Shown: positions 11,400 to 19,648 of the stretch, piece by piece
Position numbering within the stretch: the stretch's first letter is position 1
How the letters are laid out: each line of letters starts with the position of its first letter
Origin: Geodermatophilus amargosae
GTDB lineage: Bacteria; Actinomycetota; Actinomycetes; Mycobacteriales; Geodermatophilaceae
DNA: 64,000 nt
Assembly (NCBI RefSeq): GCF_900116515.1
Contig: NZ_FPBA01000001.1
Span: 479,772-543,771, forward strand
Reading direction: 5' to 3'
Program-made: the position numbers and the translations under genes
Notes under the pieces: generated by a model
What the model saw: the letters and a program-made list of their open reading frames with translations, nothing else
What the model was told of the DNA's origin: nothing
The model's database searches: none

Positions 11400-12773
11400 T
11401 CACCCGGGGAAGAGCCCGGCGAGCGCGGCGCCCAGGTCGGGGACCTCCATGAGCCGCATGCCCTGCGGCGCCTGGCCGGCGTCGGGTGGCACCAACGCGA
11501 GCCGGTAGCCCTGGCGGGCCGCCTCGGCGAGCCGCCGGCCGGTGCCGCCGACCCGGCGGATCTCGCCGGACAGCCCGACCTCGCCGAGCGCGATCATGCC
11601 CTCGGGCAGCGGGGTGTCCTTGGACGCCGAGGCGATGGCCAGCGCCAGCGCGAGGTCGGCCGCGGGCTCGGCGATCTTCACGCCGCCGACCGAGGCGGCG
11701 AAGACGTCGGCGTCGGCCAGGCGGACACCACCCCGTCGCTCGACGACGGCGTTCACCATCGCGACCCGCTGCGAGTCCAGCCCGCTGACCGCCCGGCGCG
11801 GGGAACCGCCGCCGGCGCTCGTGGCCACCAGCGCCTGCACCTCGGCGAGCAGCGGCCGGCTGCCCTCCATGGTCACGGTGACGCAACTGCCGGGCACCGA
11901 GGCGGTGCGGCGGGACACGAACAGGTGCGACGGGTCCGGGACCCCGACCACGCCGCCGTCACCGATCTCGAAGCAGCCGATCTCGTCGGCCGGGCCGAAG
12001 CGGTTCTTGGTGGCCCGCACCAGGCGCAGCGTGGAGTGCCGCTCGCCGTCGAAGGACACCACGACGTCGACCAGGTGCTCCAGGGCCCGGGGGCCGGCGA
12101 TGGCGCCGTCCTTGGTGACGTGCCCGACCAGGATCGTGGTCATCCCGCGGGACTTGGCGACGGCGGCCAGCGCCGTGGCGACCGCGCGGACCTGGCTGGC
12201 GCCGCCGTCGGTGCCGTCGACGGCGGGGGAGCGGACGGTCTGCACGCTGTCGAGGACCAGCAGCGAGGGGGCGACCTGCTCGACGTGGGCGAGGACGGCC
12301 GACAGCTCGGTCTCGGCGGCCAGGTACAGCCGGGGGTGCAGCGCGTCGATCCGCTCGGCGCGCAGCCGGACCTGCGCGGCGGACTCCTCGCCGGAGACCA
12401 CGAGCGTGGGTCCGTTGGCCGCCGCGACCCGGTGGGCGACCTCGAGCAGCAGCGTGGACTTGCCCACCCCGGGCTCGCCGGCCACCAGCACGACGGCGCC
12501 GGGGACCAGGCCGCCGCCGAGGACGCGGTCGAACTCGGCGATCCCGGTGGGGACCGCACGGGCGCCGGCGAGCTCGACCTGGGCGATCGGGCGGGCCGGC
12601 GCGGTGACCGGGCCCGCGGCGACCGCGCGCAGGGCCGGCGCCGGGGCGCTGACCTCCTGCAGGGTGCCCCAGGCCTGGCACTCCGGGCACTTGCCCATCC
12701 ACTTCGCCGACGCGTAGCCGCACTCGGTGCAGCGGTGGGCGGGACGGGCGGACTTCACTCCGGAGGGGGGCAC
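11400..12773 (-). CDS. radA: DNA repair protein RadA (Sms)
   Basis: RecA-like branch-migration ATPase for recombination intermediates. The 457 aa start with a C4 zinc finger (CTECG and CPECQ within the first 35 residues). The ATPase follows with Walker A GEPGVGKS near 104 and the RadA-specific KNRFG motif near 256, then a Lon-protease-like C-terminal domain (about 290-457). The GTG start lies 6 nt after a TACCGT -10 box, so a leaderless transcript is predicted. It lies directly upstream of disA; the radA-disA pair is conserved widely, and in Bacillus RadA inhibits DisA activity. Confidence 0.95.
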   Translation of the reverse strand: MPPSGVKSARPAHRCTECGYASAKWMGKCPECQAWGTLQEVSAPAPALRAVAAGPVTAPARPIAQVELAGARAVPTGIAEFDRVLGGGLVPGAVVLVAGEPGVGKSTLLLEVAHRVAAANGPTLVVSGEESAAQVRLRAERIDALHPRLYLAAETELSAVLAHVEQVAPSLLVLDSVQTVRSPAVDGTDGGASQVRAVATALAAVAKSRGMTTILVGHVTKDGAIAGPRALEHLVDVVVSFDGERHSTLRLVRATKNRFGPADEIGCFEIGDGGVVGVPDPSHLFVSRRTASVPGSCVTVTMEGSRPLLAEVQALVATSAGGGSPRRAVSGLDSQRVAMVNAVVERRGGVRLADADVFAASVGGVKIAEPAADLALALAIASASKDTPLPEGMIALGEVGLSGEIRRVGGTGRRLAEAARQGYRLALVPPDAGQAPQGMRLMEVPDLGAALAGLFPG

Positions 12774-12779
12774 GCCGCC

Positions 12780-12785
12780 ACGGTA
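12780..12785 (-). promoter_or_regulatory. -10 box (TACCGT), leaderless radA
   Basis: TACCGT on the minus strand is followed by 6 nt and the radA GTG at 12773. Confidence 0.5.
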
Positions 12786-12848
12786 GGTGCGGCCACCGAC
12801 ACTCCCGGGGGAGGCGCGGACGGGGAGGTGCAGGAGGCTGACGAGGCG

Positions 12849-13553
12849 TCACTCCGCCTCGGTGTCCTCCTCGCTCTCCGGGTTCTCCTGCTCGGTGCCC
12901 TCCTCGAAGTTGAAGGGCTCCGGGCGCTCGATGGCCTCCTCCGGGCCGGCCACCAGCACCTGCGTGGTGATCTCGCCGGCCTGCTCGAAGGAGAACGTGA
13001 CGGTCAGCGTCTGGCCGGGCGTCAGCTCCTCGCCGAGGTCCTGCAGCGTGATCGTGGCGCCGTCCTCGCGCCCGATGTAGAGCGCGGTGTCGGCGGGGAG
13101 GTCGAGCGAGAGCGTGCTGCTCGCCGAGGGGGTCGCGCTCGGCGCGGCGGGCGCGGAGGGGGAGGACCCCGGGGTGGCGCCGGTGGTGCCCGGCGTCGGG
13201 GTGGCCGTGGGCTGGTCGCCCGCCGGTGACGACGGCGAGGGGGTGGGGCCGGTCGCCGCGACCAGCACGCCGTCGAAGCCCTCGCCCTCGATGCCGGTGA
13301 GGGTGTCGTCGGCGTTCGAGGCGTTGATGATCGAGATGATCAGCTCGGCGTCGTCACCTTCCTCGTACCGGCCGCCCTCGGGGTAGGCGAGCAGCACCTG
13401 GCGCAGCAGGATGTCCTCCACCTGCGCCTGGGGGCCGACCTTGTCGCGGTCCTGGGTGCCGGTCTGGGTGACCTGTCCGCCACTGCACGCGCCGAGCGCG
13501 ACCGGGCTGAGGACGAGGGCACCAGTCACGGCGGCGCGCAGCGCGCGGTTCAC
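12849..13553 (-). CDS. Lipoprotein, LpqE-like
   Basis: The 234 aa carry a lipoprotein signal: RALRAAVTGALVLSPVALGAC with lipobox L-G-A-C near residue 22. A conserved domain follows (QVEDILLRQVLLAYPEGG, ELIISIINASNADDTLTGIEG), interrupted by a Thr/Pro/Ser-rich low-complexity insert (about 95-140). A strand-rich part (TALYIGREDGATITLQDLGEELTPG) and an acidic tail end the protein. A copper-chaperone-like/LpqE fold is suggested by the lay-out; mycobacterial lpqE sits between carD and radA, as here. GTG 13553 has GGAGG 9 nt upstream. A much longer open frame runs upstream antisense to the photolyase and was not accepted. The role is unknown. Confidence 0.8.
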   Translation of the reverse strand: MNRALRAAVTGALVLSPVALGACSGGQVTQTGTQDRDKVGPQAQVEDILLRQVLLAYPEGGRYEEGDDAELIISIINASNADDTLTGIEGEGFDGVLVAATGPTPSPSSPAGDQPTATPTPGTTGATPGSSPSAPAAPSATPSASSTLSLDLPADTALYIGREDGATITLQDLGEELTPGQTLTVTFSFEQAGEITTQVLVAGPEEAIERPEPFNFEEGTEQENPESEEDTEAE

Positions 13554-13615
13554 AGCGGTCGACCTCCAGCGAGCACGTGCCGGCCACCGTGTCTTCGATG
13601 GCCCGAGTCGCGCCG

Positions 13616-13621
13616 AGCCTA
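13616..13621 (-). promoter_or_regulatory. -10 box (TAGGCT) of lpqE-like gene
   Basis: TAGGCT lies 62 nt upstream of GTG 13553 on the minus strand, in the short divergent region shared with the photolyase gene. Confidence 0.4.
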
Positions 13622-13658
13622 ACGGTCCCCCCACGATGTCCGCCGGGAGGTGAGGCCG

Positions 13659-15224
13659 ATGGTGCGCCCCGGACCCGGTGGCGGCGCCGCGGAGCGCGAC
13701 CCTGCCCTGGCCGACTTCCCCGAGCGGTCCCCGGCCACCCGCCGCTGGACCTTCGCCGACCAGCTGGGCCCGCACTTCCTCGACGCGCCGGACCAGCCCG
13801 TCCTGCTCATCGAGTCCAAGGCGGTGTTCGCGCGGCGGCGGTTCCACCGGCAGAAGGCGCACCTGGTGCTCTCCGCGCTGCGCCACCGCGCCGCGGAGCT
13901 CGGCGACCAGGCGCACCTGCACCAGGTCACCACCTACGCCGAGGCGCTGGACCGCTACGACGAGCCGGTGAGCGTGTGCGCGCCCACCACCTGGAGCAGC
14001 CGCGACTACGTGCTGCGCCGTCCCGGGCTGCAGGTGCTCGCCGCGCGCGGGTTCGTCAGCAGCCAGGGCGAGTTCGCGCGCTGGGCGGAGGGACGCGGGC
14101 GGCGCCGGCTGCTGATGGAGGACTTCTACCGCGACGCCCGCCGGCGCCTCGGCGTCCTCATGGACGGCGCGGAGCCGCTGGGCGGCACGTGGAACCTCGA
14201 CCACGAGAACCGCGAGCCCGCGCCGGCGGACGGCCGGTCCCCGGCGCCGGAGCCCTGGTGGCCGACCGAGGACGAGATCGACGAGCAGGTGCGCGCCGAC
14301 CTCGACCGCTGGGAGGCCGACGGCGAGGTCTCCTTCGTCGGCGACGACGGCCGCCGGCTGTTCCCGGTCACCCGCGAGGAGGCGATCACCCGGCTGCACG
14401 ACTTCCTGCGCTCGCGGCTGGGCGCCTTCGGCCCGCACGAGGACGCGATGCTCGCCGGCGAGCGCTGGCTGGCGCACTCGCTGCTGTCGCCGGCGATCAA
14501 CCTCGGCCTGCTCGACCCGCTGGAGGTCGTGCACGCCGCCGAGGACACCGCCCGCGCGGCCGCCGCGGACGGGGAGCCGCTGCCGCTCAACAGCGTCGAG
14601 GGCTTCGTCCGGCAGGTCATGGGCTGGCGCGACTACATCTGGCACATGTACTGGCACCTGGGCCGGGACTTCCGGCACGCCAACTTCCTCCGCGCCACCG
14701 AGCCGGTGCCGGGGTGGATGGCCGAGCTCGACGGGTCCGCCGTCGACGCCGCGTGCCTGTCCGACGTCCTGGACGACCTGCGCCGTGACGGCTGGGTGCA
14801 CCACATCCCGCGGCTGATGGTGCTCGGCAACTACGCGCTGCAGCGCGGCATCGACCCGCTGGCGATGACCGACTGGTTCCACCGCACGTTCGTCGACGGC
14901 TACGACTGGGTGATGGTCGCCAACGTCGTCGGGATGAGCCAGCACGCCGACGGCGGGGCGCTGGCGACCAAGCCCTACGCCGCCGGTGGCGCCTACATCG
15001 ACCGGATGAGCGACTACTGCGGCGGGTGCCCCTACGACCCGAAGCGGCGGCTCGGCGACGACGCCTGCCCGTACACCGCCGGCTACTGGGCCTTCCTCGA
15101 GCGCAACCGCGAGCGGCTGGCCGGCAACCAGCGCATGCGCCGTCCGCTGCAGGGCCTGGACCGGCTGAAGGACCTGCCGCTGGTCGTCGAGCAGGAGGCC
15201 GCCCGGGGCACGTCGGCACCCTGA
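13659..15224 (+). CDS. Fe-S bacterial cryptochrome/(6-4) photolyase-related protein
   Basis: Member of the FeS-BCP group (CryB/PhrB type), flavoproteins that repair UV (6-4) photoproducts or act as blue-light sensors. The 521 aa show the N-terminal alpha/beta domain (FADQLGPHFLDAP, VLLIESKAVFARRRFHRQKAHLVLSALRH). The helical FAD domain has NSVEGFVRQVMGWRDYIWHMYW near 310 and NYALQRGIDPLAMTDWF near 390. All four cluster cysteines appear to be present: one in AACLSDVLDD near 365 and three in YCGGCPYDPKRR...DACPYTAGYW near 450-470. ATG 13659 is well placed after GGGAGG. It is the first gene of an insertion between lpqE and carD and is followed by an ECF sigma gene. Confidence 0.93.
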   Translation: MVRPGPGGGAAERDPALADFPERSPATRRWTFADQLGPHFLDAPDQPVLLIESKAVFARRRFHRQKAHLVLSALRHRAAELGDQAHLHQVTTYAEALDRYDEPVSVCAPTTWSSRDYVLRRPGLQVLAARGFVSSQGEFARWAEGRGRRRLLMEDFYRDARRRLGVLMDGAEPLGGTWNLDHENREPAPADGRSPAPEPWWPTEDEIDEQVRADLDRWEADGEVSFVGDDGRRLFPVTREEAITRLHDFLRSRLGAFGPHEDAMLAGERWLAHSLLSPAINLGLLDPLEVVHAAEDTARAAAADGEPLPLNSVEGFVRQVMGWRDYIWHMYWHLGRDFRHANFLRATEPVPGWMAELDGSAVDAACLSDVLDDLRRDGWVHHIPRLMVLGNYALQRGIDPLAMTDWFHRTFVDGYDWVMVANVVGMSQHADGGALATKPYAAGGAYIDRMSDYCGGCPYDPKRRLGDDACPYTAGYWAFLERNRERLAGNQRMRRPLQGLDRLKDLPLVVEQEAARGTSAP

Positions 15225-15299
15225 CGGGTGGCGCCGGTCCAGTCCGGCCCTCCACCTGCCGATGCCTCTCCCGCACGGGGGACGGCACGGGAGGTGCGG

Positions 15300-15920
15300 A
15301 TGGCGGTGGGACCGGCGTTCGACGACGTCCTCGCGGCGGCCCGGGCGGGTGCCGCGTGGGCCTTCGAGGTGCTCTACCGGGACCTGTCCCCGGTGATCAC
15401 CGGGTACCTGCGCCTGCACGGCGCCCCGGACCCCGACGACCTGGCCAGCGAGACGTTCCTCGCGGTCTTCCGCGGGCTGCCCGGGTTCACCGGCGACGAG
15501 GCGGGGCTGCGGTCGTGGGTGTTCACCATCGCCCACCGGCGGCTGGTCGACGACCTGCGGCGGCGCAGCCGGCGGCCCCAGCTGGCCGACGGCGGCGGGG
15601 AGATGCTCCCCGAGGTCGCCGGCGGCGACGTGGAGGACGACGTCCTGACCCGGCTGGGCGCCGAGGCGGTGCACCGGCTGTGTGCCGGGCTGCCGGAGGA
15701 CCAGCGCTCGGTCCTGCTGCTGCGTGTGCTGGCCGACCTCACCGTGGAGCAGGTGGCGGGCGTGATGAGCCGCTCGGTGGGCTCGATCAAGGCGCTGCAG
15801 CGGCGCGGGCTGCACCGGTTGCGCGAGCAACTGGAGCCCGCGGGGACCACCCCGACGGGGGAGACGACGACGGGCCGCGCACCCCTGCGGGCCCGCCCGG
15901 CGATGACGGGGGCGAGATGA
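15300..15920 (+). CDS. ECF-type RNA polymerase sigma factor
   Basis: The 206 aa have sigma-2 (about 20-85; FEVLYRDLSPVITGYLRLHGAPDPDDLASETFLAVFRGL, then SWVFTIAHRRLVDDLRRRSRR) and sigma-4 (about 125-180; LPEDQRSVLLLRVLADLTVEQVAGVMSRSVGSIKALQRRGLHRL), with a Pro/Thr-rich tail. ATG 15300 follows GGGAGG; the frame is open further upstream. The stop overlaps the next ATG (ATGA), so the downstream membrane protein is very likely co-translated and may control the sigma factor. It lies 75 nt after the photolyase, perhaps on the same transcript. No matching autoregulated -35 motif was recognised, so the regulon is unknown. Confidence 0.9.
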   Translation: MAVGPAFDDVLAAARAGAAWAFEVLYRDLSPVITGYLRLHGAPDPDDLASETFLAVFRGLPGFTGDEAGLRSWVFTIAHRRLVDDLRRRSRRPQLADGGGEMLPEVAGGDVEDDVLTRLGAEAVHRLCAGLPEDQRSVLLLRVLADLTVEQVAGVMSRSVGSIKALQRRGLHRLREQLEPAGTTPTGETTTGRAPLRARPAMTGAR

Positions 15921-16939
15921 CCACGCCAGCCGATGCCCGGTCCGCCGAGGAGGCCCTCGAGGCCTGCCTCGCCGGCCGCCCCGTGCCCGGGGGTGAGCAG
16001 TACCTGGCCGCGTTCGCCGACGCGGTCCGGTCCTCCGCCTCCGCGCCGGGACGGCCGAACGCGGCCCTGGCCGAGCTCCTGGCGACCGGTCCGCTCACCG
16101 ACCAGTCGGAACCGTCCACGCGGACGACCGGGCACCCCGCCCGGGCCTCACGGAAGAGACCCCGCATGCTCCTCAGCACCCTGACCGCCAAGCTCGCCGC
16201 CGCCGGCATCGCCGCCAAGGCCGCCGCCGCGACCGGCGCCGTCGCCGTCGCGCTGACGGCCGGCGCCACCGCCGTCGTCCTGCCCGACGACACCCCCTCG
16301 ATCGCCGAGAGCAGCGACAGCGTCGCCGTCGACGGCACCGACACCGGCACCGGCACCGAGACCGGCACCGGCACCGGGACCGACACCGAGACCAACATCG
16401 ACACGGACACCGAGACCGACACCGGCACGGACACCGGGACCGGCACCGAGACCGGCACAGGCACCGGCAACGGCACCGGCACCGGCGACGACGGCACGGA
16501 CACCGGCGACGAGGCCACCGGGACCGAGGACGAGGACGGGGACGGGGACGGCAGCGAGGAGGACCCGCTCGCCGGCCTCGACGAGGGGCAGCCCTTCGGT
16601 CACCTCGTGCACGCCCTCAAGCGGGCGGCCGAGACGACCGGCTCCGGGATCGGTCAGCAGGTCAGTGCCATGGCGCACGCGCGCAACGAGGCCCGTCAGG
16701 TGACCCGCCAGGGCGTCACGCCTCCGGTGGTCGAGGAGCCCCCGGCCGAGGAGCCGGTGGTCGAGGAGCCCGCGACGCCGGCGCCGGTCGTCGAGGAGCC
16801 CGTCGTCGAGGAGCCGGCCCCCGCGCCGGCCGCCACGAGCAGCACCGGCGGCAACGGCGGTCAGGGCAACGGCCACGGGAACGGGAACGGCGGCCAGGGC
16901 AACGGCGGCGGCAACGGCAACGGCAACGGCCGGAAGTGA
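15917..16939 (+). CDS. Repeat-rich membrane protein, putative partner of the ECF sigma factor
   Basis: The 340 aa fall in clear zones. The cytoplasmic N-terminus of about 75 aa (SAEEALEACLAGRPVPGGEQ, RPNAALAELLATG) resembles short anti-sigma-like regions. A hydrophobic helix follows (about 95-120, AAGIAAKAAAATGAVAVALTAG). Next come a Thr-Gly/Glu/Asp dipeptide repeat (about 135-200), a conserved-looking segment (PFGHLVHALKRAAETTGSGIGQQVSAMAHARNEA), four PVVEEP repeats, and a Gly-Asn-rich tail. The single helix predicts an exported repeat tail. The start overlaps the sigma-factor stop by 4 nt. A decayed relative lies at 42826-43503. Function as an anti-sigma factor is inference. Confidence 0.75.
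   Translation: MTTPADARSAEEALEACLAGRPVPGGEQYLAAFADAVRSSASAPGRPNAALAELLATGPLTDQSEPSTRTTGHPARASRKRPRMLLSTLTAKLAAAGIAAKAAAATGAVAVALTAGATAVVLPDDTPSIAESSDSVAVDGTDTGTGTETGTGTGTDTETNIDTDTETDTGTDTGTGTETGTGTGNGTGTGDDGTDTGDEATGTEDEDGDGDGSEEDPLAGLDEGQPFGHLVHALKRAAETTGSGIGQQVSAMAHARNEARQVTRQGVTPPVVEEPPAEEPVVEEPATPAPVVEEPVVEEPAPAPAATSSTGGNGGQGNGHGNGNGGQGNGGGNGNGNGRK
16335..16500 (+). repeat. Thr-Gly coding hexanucleotide repeats
   Basis: Imperfect ACCGGC/ACCGAG/ACCGAC units encode alternating Thr with Gly, Glu or Asp. Such arrays vary in copy number by slippage; all changes in multiples of 3 keep the frame. Confidence 0.7.
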
Positions 16940-16943
16940 CCCG

Positions 16944-16979
16944 CGGCGGGGCTGCGCTCAGGTGAGCGCGGCCCCGCCG
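16944..16979. terminator. Bidirectional terminator
   Basis: A hairpin of about 16 bp (CGGCGGGGC-GCGCTCA against TGAGCGC-GCCCCGCCG, one wobble, GG loop) lies between convergent genes and overlaps the last codons of the prenyltransferase gene. Confidence 0.75.
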
Positions 16980-17812
16980 GCCAGCAGCAGCACCACGTCG
17001 AGGACGGTCAGCAGCATCACCGCCGGGAACGCCAGCCGGCGGAAGCGGGCCGTCCCCGCCAGGGCGGCGATCGCCACCGCGGGCACCGCCAGCACCAGCC
17101 CGGCCCAGCCCCACCACGCGGGCTGGCCGGCCGGGCCGAGCACGAGCACCAGCGACGCCGTCCCGAGCAGCACCGCCCCCACGGCCGCCGAGACGCGCGG
17201 GCCCAGCCGGTGCGGCAGCCCGCGCACCCCGGTGGCGAGGTCGTCGGCGATGTCGGGGGCGACGTTGGCCAGGTGTGCCGCGGCTCCCAGCGCCGCGCCG
17301 GCGGCCGGCAGCCACCACGGCGCGGCCGGCACACCGGGCGCCGCGGCCACCACCCCGGCCGGCAGCGCGCCGAACCCGGTGACGTAGGGCAGCCCCGAGG
17401 CCGCCGTGCGCTTGAGCCCCGCGTTGTAGGCCCACCCGCTGGCCACCAGGACCAGCAGCAGCAGACCGGGCACCCACCCGAGCAGCAGCGACAGGACGAC
17501 GGCTGCCGCGGCCGAGGCGAGGGCCGCCGAGCGCAGCACCGCGGGGTCGACGGCGCCCTGCACGACCGGCTTGTCGGCCCGCGCGACGGCGCGGTCGCGG
17601 TCGGCGTCGAGCCAGTCGTTGCTCCACCCGATGGACGCCTGACCTGCGAGGACGGCCAGCCCCACGAGGACCACGCGCCCCGGCGACACCTGCGCGGTCA
17701 CCGCCAGCAGGGTGGCGACGAGGGTGACCGCGACCGCCGGCGGCGCGTGCGTGGCCAGGACGAGCGCCCGGACCGACGGCCTCCGGGAGGCCCGCGCACG
17801 CACACCGACCAC
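16958..17812 (-). CDS. UbiA-family prenyltransferase
   Basis: Integral membrane prenyltransferase of 284 aa with about eight hydrophobic helices. The first Asp-rich motif is NDWLDADRD (about 65-73) and the second is PDIADDLATG near 190, both required to bind the Mg-prenyl diphosphate. YNAGLKRT near 136 is the usual cytoplasmic loop between helices. The aromatic acceptor cannot be deduced; MenA, UbiA and chlorophyll-synthase-like relatives share these motifs, and no quinone genes are adjacent. The GTG at 17812 has GGGAGGGG about 11 nt upstream; a GTG at 17803 is an alternative. It is divergent from carD and part of the insertion relative to mycobacteria. Confidence 0.85.
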   Translation of the reverse strand: MVGVRARASRRPSVRALVLATHAPPAVAVTLVATLLAVTAQVSPGRVVLVGLAVLAGQASIGWSNDWLDADRDRAVARADKPVVQGAVDPAVLRSAALASAAAAVVLSLLLGWVPGLLLLVLVASGWAYNAGLKRTAASGLPYVTGFGALPAGVVAAAPGVPAAPWWLPAAGAALGAAAHLANVAPDIADDLATGVRGLPHRLGPRVSAAVGAVLLGTASLVLVLGPAGQPAWWGWAGLVLAVPAVAIAALAGTARFRRLAFPAVMLLTVLDVVLLLAGGAALT

Positions 17813-17900
17813 GCCCTGTCAACCCCTCCCCGAGAGTTCATCAGGCCTCTGACCTGCGGATATCCATCGGCCTGCCGTTCCGGCCGTCAGTCTGCCGTGC

Positions 17901-17906
17901 TAACCT
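17901..17906 (+). promoter_or_regulatory. -10 box (TAACCT) of carD
   Basis: TAACCT lies 27 nt before the carD ATG, leaving a leader of about 20 nt that contains GAAAGGGG. Confidence 0.5.
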
Positions 17907-17933
17907 TGGGGCAGCGAAAGGGGTCTAACACAC

Positions 17934-18416
17934 ATGGGCTTCACTGTCGGCGAGACCGTCGTCTACCCGCACCACGGTGCCGCTCTGATCGAGGCGATCG
18001 AGACGCGGGTCATCAAGGGTGAAGAGAGGGCCTACCTCGTGCTGAAGGTCGCCCAGGGCGACCTGACCGTGCGCGTGCCGGCCGACAACGCAGAGATCGT
18101 CGGGGTCCGCGACGTCGTCGGGCAGGACGGGCTCAACCGCGTGTTCGAGGTCCTGCGGGCCCCGCACACCGAGGAGCCGACCAACTGGTCGCGCCGCTAC
18201 AAGGCCAACCTCGAGAAGCTGGCCTCGGGTGACGTGAACAAGGTGGCCGAGGTCGTCCGCGACCTGTGGCGCCGCGACAAGGACCGCGGCCTGTCCGCCG
18301 GCGAGAAGCGGATGCTGTCGAAGGCCCGCCAGATCCTGGTGAGCGAGCTCGCGCTCGCCGAGGGCACCAACGAGGACAAGGCCGAGGTCCTGCTCGACGA
18401 GGTCCTCGCCAGCTGA
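17934..18416 (+). CDS. carD: CarD-family RNA polymerase-binding transcription regulator
   Basis: Global regulator that binds the RNA polymerase beta subunit and stabilises open complexes, notably at rRNA promoters. The 160 aa have the N-terminal Tudor-like RNAP-interaction domain ([25 protein letters not shown], then [20 protein letters not shown]). The C-terminal helical DNA-binding domain ([28 protein letters not shown] and [21 protein letters not shown]) carries the Trp that wedges at the upstream edge of the bubble (TNWSRR, near 86). ATG 17934 is preceded by GAAAGGGG. ispD begins 32 nt downstream, the order conserved in mycobacteria (Rv3583c-Rv3582c). Confidence 0.97.
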   Translation: MGFTVGETVVYPHHGAALIEAIETRVIKGEERAYLVLKVAQGDLTVRVPADNAEIVGVRDVVGQDGLNRVFEVLRAPHTEEPTNWSRRYKANLEKLASGDVNKVAEVVRDLWRRDKDRGLSAGEKRMLSKARQILVSELALAEGTNEDKAEVLLDEVLAS

Positions 18417-18448
18417 GCTCCGCACCCTCGTACCACCGGACCACTCCC

Positions 18449-19126
18449 GTGTCCGCTGTCGGCATCGTCGCAGCGGCCGGGAGTGGTTCGCGTCTGGGGG
18501 CCGATCGGCCGAAGGCGCTGGTCGAGCTCGCCGGCCGCCCGCTGGTCGCCTGGGCGGTCGACACCCTGCTCGCCGGCGGGGTCGGCGAGGTCGTCGTCGT
18601 CGTTCCGGCCGCCGAGCGGGAGGCCTTCGCCGCGGTCCTGCCCGGCGGCGTCCGGCTCGTCGACGGCGGCGCCACCCGCACCGCCTCGGTCCGCGCCGGC
18701 CTGGCCGCGGCCGGCACCGCCGCCGACGCCGTCCTCGTGCACGACGCCGCCCGCCCGCTGACGCCGCCCGACGTCGTGGCGCGTGTCCTGGCCGCGCTGG
18801 CGGCCGGTGCCCCCGCCGTCGTCCCGGTGCTGCCGGTCGTCGACACCACCGTCGTCGTCGACGCGGCCGGCACCGTCACCGAGGCCGTACCCCGCGGGCC
18901 GCTGCGCCGCGTGCAGACGCCGCAGGGCTTCCACCGCGCCGTCCTGGTGGCCGCCTACGCCGCCCTCGACGACGCCGCCGAGCTCACCGACGACGCCGCC
19001 GTCGTGCGCGCCGACGGCATCCCGGTGGCCACCGTGGCCGGCGACGAGCGCGCCGCGAAGGTGACCGTCGCGCACGACCTGCGCATCGCCGAGGTGCTGG
19101 CCGCCGTGCCCCTCGGGTCGTCGTGA
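18449..19126 (+). CDS. ispD: 2-C-methyl-D-erythritol 4-phosphate cytidylyltransferase
   Basis: Third step of the MEP isoprenoid pathway: MEP plus CTP gives CDP-ME. The 225 aa show the nucleotidyltransferase loop [20 protein letters not shown] (about 8-27), the substrate segment [13 protein letters not shown] near 75, [11 protein letters not shown] near 97 and [10 protein letters not shown] near 155. GTG 18449 gives the standard N-terminus; the frame is open back into carD. The stop overlaps the ispF GTG by 4 nt, so the two consecutive-pathway enzymes are coupled. IspD and IspF feed polyprenyls used by the cell wall, quinones and the neighbouring prenyltransferase class. Confidence 0.95.
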   Translation: MSAVGIVAAAGSGSRLGADRPKALVELAGRPLVAWAVDTLLAGGVGEVVVVVPAAEREAFAAVLPGGVRLVDGGATRTASVRAGLAAAGTAADAVLVHDAARPLTPPDVVARVLAALAAGAPAVVPVLPVVDTTVVVDAAGTVTEAVPRGPLRRVQTPQGFHRAVLVAAYAALDDAAELTDDAAVVRADGIPVATVAGDERAAKVTVAHDLRIAEVLAAVPLGSS

Positions 19127-19623
19127 CCGACCTGCCCCGCGTCGGCCTCGGCGTCGACGTGCACCCGGTCGAGACCGGCCGGGACTGCTGGCTGGCCGGC
19201 CTGTCCTGGCCCGGCGCCGACGGGTGCGCCGGGCACTCCGACGGCGACGTCGTCGCCCACGCGCTCACCGACGCGGTGCTGTCGGCCGCCGGTCTCGGGG
19301 ACATCGGCGGGCTGCTCGGTACCGACGACCCGCGCTGGGCCGGTGCCCGTGGGATCGCCGTCCTGGAGCACGTCCGGGAGACCCTGGCCGCCGCCGGGTG
19401 GCGGGTCGGCAACGCGGCCGTGCAGCTCGTGGCGCCCACCCCGAAGCTCGGCCCGCGGCGGGCCGAGGCGGAGGCGGCGCTGTCGGCCGCCCTGGGCGCC
19501 CCGGTCAGCGTCACGGCCACCACCACCGACGGCCTGGGGCTGGTCGGCCGCGGCGAGGGTCGGGCGGCGTTGGCGACGGCCCTGGTCGTCCGGGAGGGGT
19601 CCGTGGACTCCGCGCCGGGCTGA
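19123..19623 (+). CDS. ispF: 2-C-methyl-D-erythritol 2,4-cyclodiphosphate synthase
   Basis: MEP pathway step converting CDP-ME 2-phosphate to the cyclic diphosphate with loss of CMP. The 166 aa contain the zinc site GVDVHPVE (Asp and His near 11-13), the third ligand region [27 protein letters not shown] near 36-62, and the C-terminal [14 protein letters not shown] near 138. The family is a homotrimer with active sites at the interfaces. GTG 19123 overlaps the ispD stop. A short near-duplication of TCCGTNGACTCCGCGC joins its last codons to the cysS promoter. Confidence 0.95.
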   Translation: MTDLPRVGLGVDVHPVETGRDCWLAGLSWPGADGCAGHSDGDVVAHALTDAVLSAAGLGDIGGLLGTDDPRWAGARGIAVLEHVRETLAAAGWRVGNAAVQLVAPTPKLGPRRAEAEAALSAALGAPVSVTATTTDGLGLVGRGEGRAALATALVVREGSVDSAPG

Positions 19624-19635
19624 CGGTGCGCTCCG

Positions 19636-19641
19636 TAGACT
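19636..19641 (+). promoter_or_regulatory. -10 box (TAGACT), leaderless cysS
   Basis: TAGACT, 7 nt, then GTG 19649: the clearest leaderless arrangement in the window. It lies in the 25-nt gap after ispF. Confidence 0.6.
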
Positions 19642-19648
19642 CCGCGCA

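Noticed and set aside
12849..15830. Open frame of 993 codons on the minus strand through the photolyase and sigma genes
   Set aside because: It is in frame with the lpqE-like gene, but its upstream two thirds are antisense to two genes with clear family motifs and have no protein character; long antisense frames are normal at this GC.
17815..17820. TTGACA just before the prenyltransferase GTG on the minus strand
   Set aside because: Too close to the start codon for a -35 box serving this gene, and no -10 follows.
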